Shown here piece after piece: positions 62,597-64,000 of a DNA stretch of 64,000 nucleotides. A program made the translations under genes and the position numbers. Origin of the DNA: Stenomitos rutilans HA7619-LM2 (lineage in GTDB: Bacteria > Cyanobacteriota > Cyanobacteriia > Leptolyngbyales > Leptolyngbyaceae); contig JAHHIE010000015.1 of NCBI GenBank assembly GCA_019358945.1, forward strand, positions 1 through 64,000, given 5' to 3'. Below the pieces are notes generated by a model. That model saw only the letters and a list, made by a program, of their open reading frames with translations. It had not been told where the DNA came from and searched no databases. The number at the start of each line of letters is the position of its first letter. Within the stretch, counting starts at the first letter, position 1.

Positions 62597-63769
62597 TTAA
62601 AGTGCGTAGACTTGCCCATCAATCAGCAAGCGGGTGATACCCTTTGCTTGCAGATGCGAAGAGGTTTTTTGTAGCACTTGCGCATCAGGCAGCTTAATCA
62701 CCCGCTGCGTGCGAGGATTTGAGTAGCGTTTAGCGACTCGATGATTGTCAAAAATGGGCAGCGTTTTTTCTAAAATTTCGGCTTCGGGAATTTGACCCAA
62801 ATCGCCAAATTCCTTTAACGGTCTGGCAATCAGCTCCGCTGAGCGATCGACAACCAGATAGCAGGTTCGTGGTAGGGCGGCTTCTGCTAAGGGCAATACC
62901 TGTACCAGGGCTTTCCCGGCAATGCGGCTTCCTACTAACAGTGCCTCGTCTTCCAGATCATCGTCCAGGTCATCCTCATCTAAATCATCATCATCAAGCC
63001 CGTCGTCATCTAGATCATCTTCTTCATCGTTCTCTAGATCGCTAGCCAACTCTGCTTCTGGCAGCAAGTCTTCTCCAGTAATGGCTTCAGCGGTTTTGGA
63101 CGGGGTAGCAAACACTGCATCCCGATCGTCATAGGTTGGATCAAGGTAGGCTTCACCTGCCGCATCAGAAGGTGAGGCCTCATCCCCAAGCGGCTCTATC
63201 GGTAATTGTTCTACTGAGTCGAGCGACTTTGACTTAACGATCGGCGGCGCAATAAATGTGGTTGACGGAGACGCTTCAGGGGGAGCAGAAGAGCGCTTTC
63301 GTAGTCGTCGTCCATTGGCTGTAACAGACAATGGCTCACTTGAAGTTTCCACTTGCGGTTGATGGGGCAGCGGTTCGGTAGGCGCTTCGACGACAACCGT
63401 CTTAGCATCAAAGGGTTCTTTCAGATTGACCGGACTAGGAGCAACTTCCATTACTTCCGGCCCCAGAGCTTCATGCAGTGTCGATATAGTCTGAGGTGCT
63501 GGTTCGTTCAGCGTCTTTGAAGTCTCAGGAGCAAATGCTTCAGAGTCTGAAGTCAGAGATGAGGTGGCCTCGGTTGAGGTGCGGTTTCCCCGCTTCTGCT
63601 GAATCAGAATGTCGTATTCTGCTTCAGAGAAACTCTGTTTGAGAATACGGCTGATTGTACTATTGCTCACACCATAGCGGCTTGCCAGCGTAGAGGTTGT
63701 CTCACCTGGTTGCCGATAGAGTTGTAAAATTTCCTGCTTGTCAGACTCGGACAGTTTTCGAGAGGTCAT
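62597..63769 (-). CDS. Helix-turn-helix protein with a long acidic linker
   Basis: Residues 5-50 form a homeodomain-like helix-turn-helix (SESDKQEILQLYRQ, then TSTLASRYGVSNSTISRIL), as in the transposase HTH_38/InsE type. The middle (about 60-265) is low-complexity and contains an Asp/Glu/Leu run near 235-265. The C-terminus (about 270-390) has the conserved segment VVDRSAELIARPLKEFGDLG and IPEAEILEKTLPIF. No DDE catalytic core follows the HTH, so it is not a transposase. I know similar cyanobacterial proteins without function; it is probably a DNA-binding factor. Confidence 0.75.
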   Translation of the reverse strand: MTSRKLSESDKQEILQLYRQPGETTSTLASRYGVSNSTISRILKQSFSEAEYDILIQQKRGNRTSTEATSSLTSDSEAFAPETSKTLNEPAPQTISTLHEALGPEVMEVAPSPVNLKEPFDAKTVVVEAPTEPLPHQPQVETSSEPLSVTANGRRLRKRSSAPPEASPSTTFIAPPIVKSKSLDSVEQLPIEPLGDEASPSDAAGEAYLDPTYDDRDAVFATPSKTAEAITGEDLLPEAELASDLENDEEDDLDDDGLDDDDLDEDDLDDDLEDEALLVGSRIAGKALVQVLPLAEAALPRTCYLVVDRSAELIARPLKEFGDLGQIPEAEILEKTLPIFDNHRVAKRYSNPRTQRVIKLPDAQVLQKTSSHLQAKGITRLLIDGQVYAL

Positions 63770-63807
63770 GCTTTAGGCTGCAAAGAGAACAGGCCGTTTG
63801 CTTCATT

Positions 63808-63990
63808 CTATGCTGAAGTGTTGGCATCTGGAGGCGATCGCCCAATCAGGCCGAGAACCAGGTAGCCTACTTCAACGGCGAAATTCACAGTAAAACCGCT
63901 GCTTAAGATGTCTTGCACGCTGCGTGTCGAATCAAGACGAGGCCCGTCTACGCCCACCTGTACGGCTGCGTGTGCGACTGGATAAATCAT
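63808..63990 (-). CDS. Possible small membrane protein, 60 residues
   Basis: An ATG at 63990 begins MIYPVAHAAVQVGVDG and the frame ends at a stop at 63808. A central hydrophobic stretch (FAVEVGYLVLGLIG) could be a membrane span or buried helix. Its start lies only ten bases from the window edge, so the ribosome site is only partly visible, and I know no family. Confidence 0.35.
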   Translation of the reverse strand: MIYPVAHAAVQVGVDGPRLDSTRSVQDILSSGFTVNFAVEVGYLVLGLIGRSPPDANTSA

Positions 63991-64000
63991 GCTCTAGCGC

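Noticed and set aside
62900-63140. Ser-rich frame opposite the acidic linker
   Set aside because: It is the complement of the Asp/Glu codon run on the minus strand and has no start context or independent features.
62597-63769. Annotation as a transposase because of the N-terminal HTH
   Set aside because: No DDE catalytic domain follows, the C-terminal domain is a different conserved fold and no inverted repeats flank it.

Overview
The window is ordinary cyanobacterial chromosome. The HIP1 octamer (GCGATCGC) and its GATCG core are very frequent. Several genes are cyanobacterial markers: a phycobiliprotein-fold protein, an Rre1/Ycf29-type regulator, a Ycf46-type AAA ATPase, a LabA-like NYN protein, a Tic22-like protein, a helical carotenoid protein (stand-alone OCP N-terminal domain) and an orphan GvpF/L-like protein. 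Nothing in the sequence fixes the genus; a non-heterocystous Leptolyngbya-like or related lineage would fit. No rRNA, CRISPR array, prophage or replication origin was seen. One tRNA gene (Phe, GAA) is present.

Layout. 0-4 kb, minus strand: edge of a possible transposase, lptC, a LabA-like gene, metG. 4.5-6.1 kb: a tightly coupled acyltransferase and phytyl-ester-synthase-like hydrolase. 6-12.4 kb: phycobiliprotein-like gene, a 1211-residue PAS/GAF histidine kinase and small cyanobacterial proteins. 12.7-17.9 kb: fructokinase, CYTH protein, gluconokinase, then cysT-cysW-NIL (sulfate permease without its binding protein or ATPase here). 18-29.7 kb: Rre1, a 2Fe-2S protein, an O-antigen-ligase/TPR membrane protein, Tic22, prmC, a pseudo-caspase/TPR protein, a C39-like protein and a lone receiver. 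30-35 kb: DUF2079 protein, nucleoside transporter, solitary DNA methyltransferase. 35.3-36.1 kb: remains of two toxin-antitoxin loci. 36-43.7 kb: AIM24 protein, GH31 glucosidase, SDR, helical carotenoid protein, miaB, GFA enzyme. 44-46.4 kb: coiled-coil protein and Ycf46.

46.6-56.6 kb is the accessory part. It holds three small nonautonomous element families with terminal inverted repeats: a 112-bp family with 5-bp target duplications, a 100-bp family with TNA duplications, and a ~120-bp family related to a broken IS5-like element. One 100-bp copy sits inside a dead ArsR gene just upstream of its AHSA1 partner. A DGPF/YCII protein, a glutathione transferase and an ECF42-type sigma factor form a compact module. 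DUF1772, AHSA1, MAPEG, azoreductase and AraC genes nearby suggest small-molecule detoxification or redox stress. 54.3-64 kb: tRNA-Phe, DUF1350 protein, RsbW-like ATPase, a GvpF/L-like gene overlapping an unrecognised 586-residue protein with two related halves, lgt, cobM, LapA-domain protein and an acidic helix-turn-helix protein.

The best candidates for something undescribed are the GvpF/L plus 586-residue protein operon, the caspase-fold protein with both catalytic residues replaced by Tyr, the split acyltransferase/hydrolase pair, and a multi-hairpin element at 52.3 kb. The best-supported evolutionary observations are the MITE-interrupted ArsR gene and the double toxin-antitoxin graveyard.
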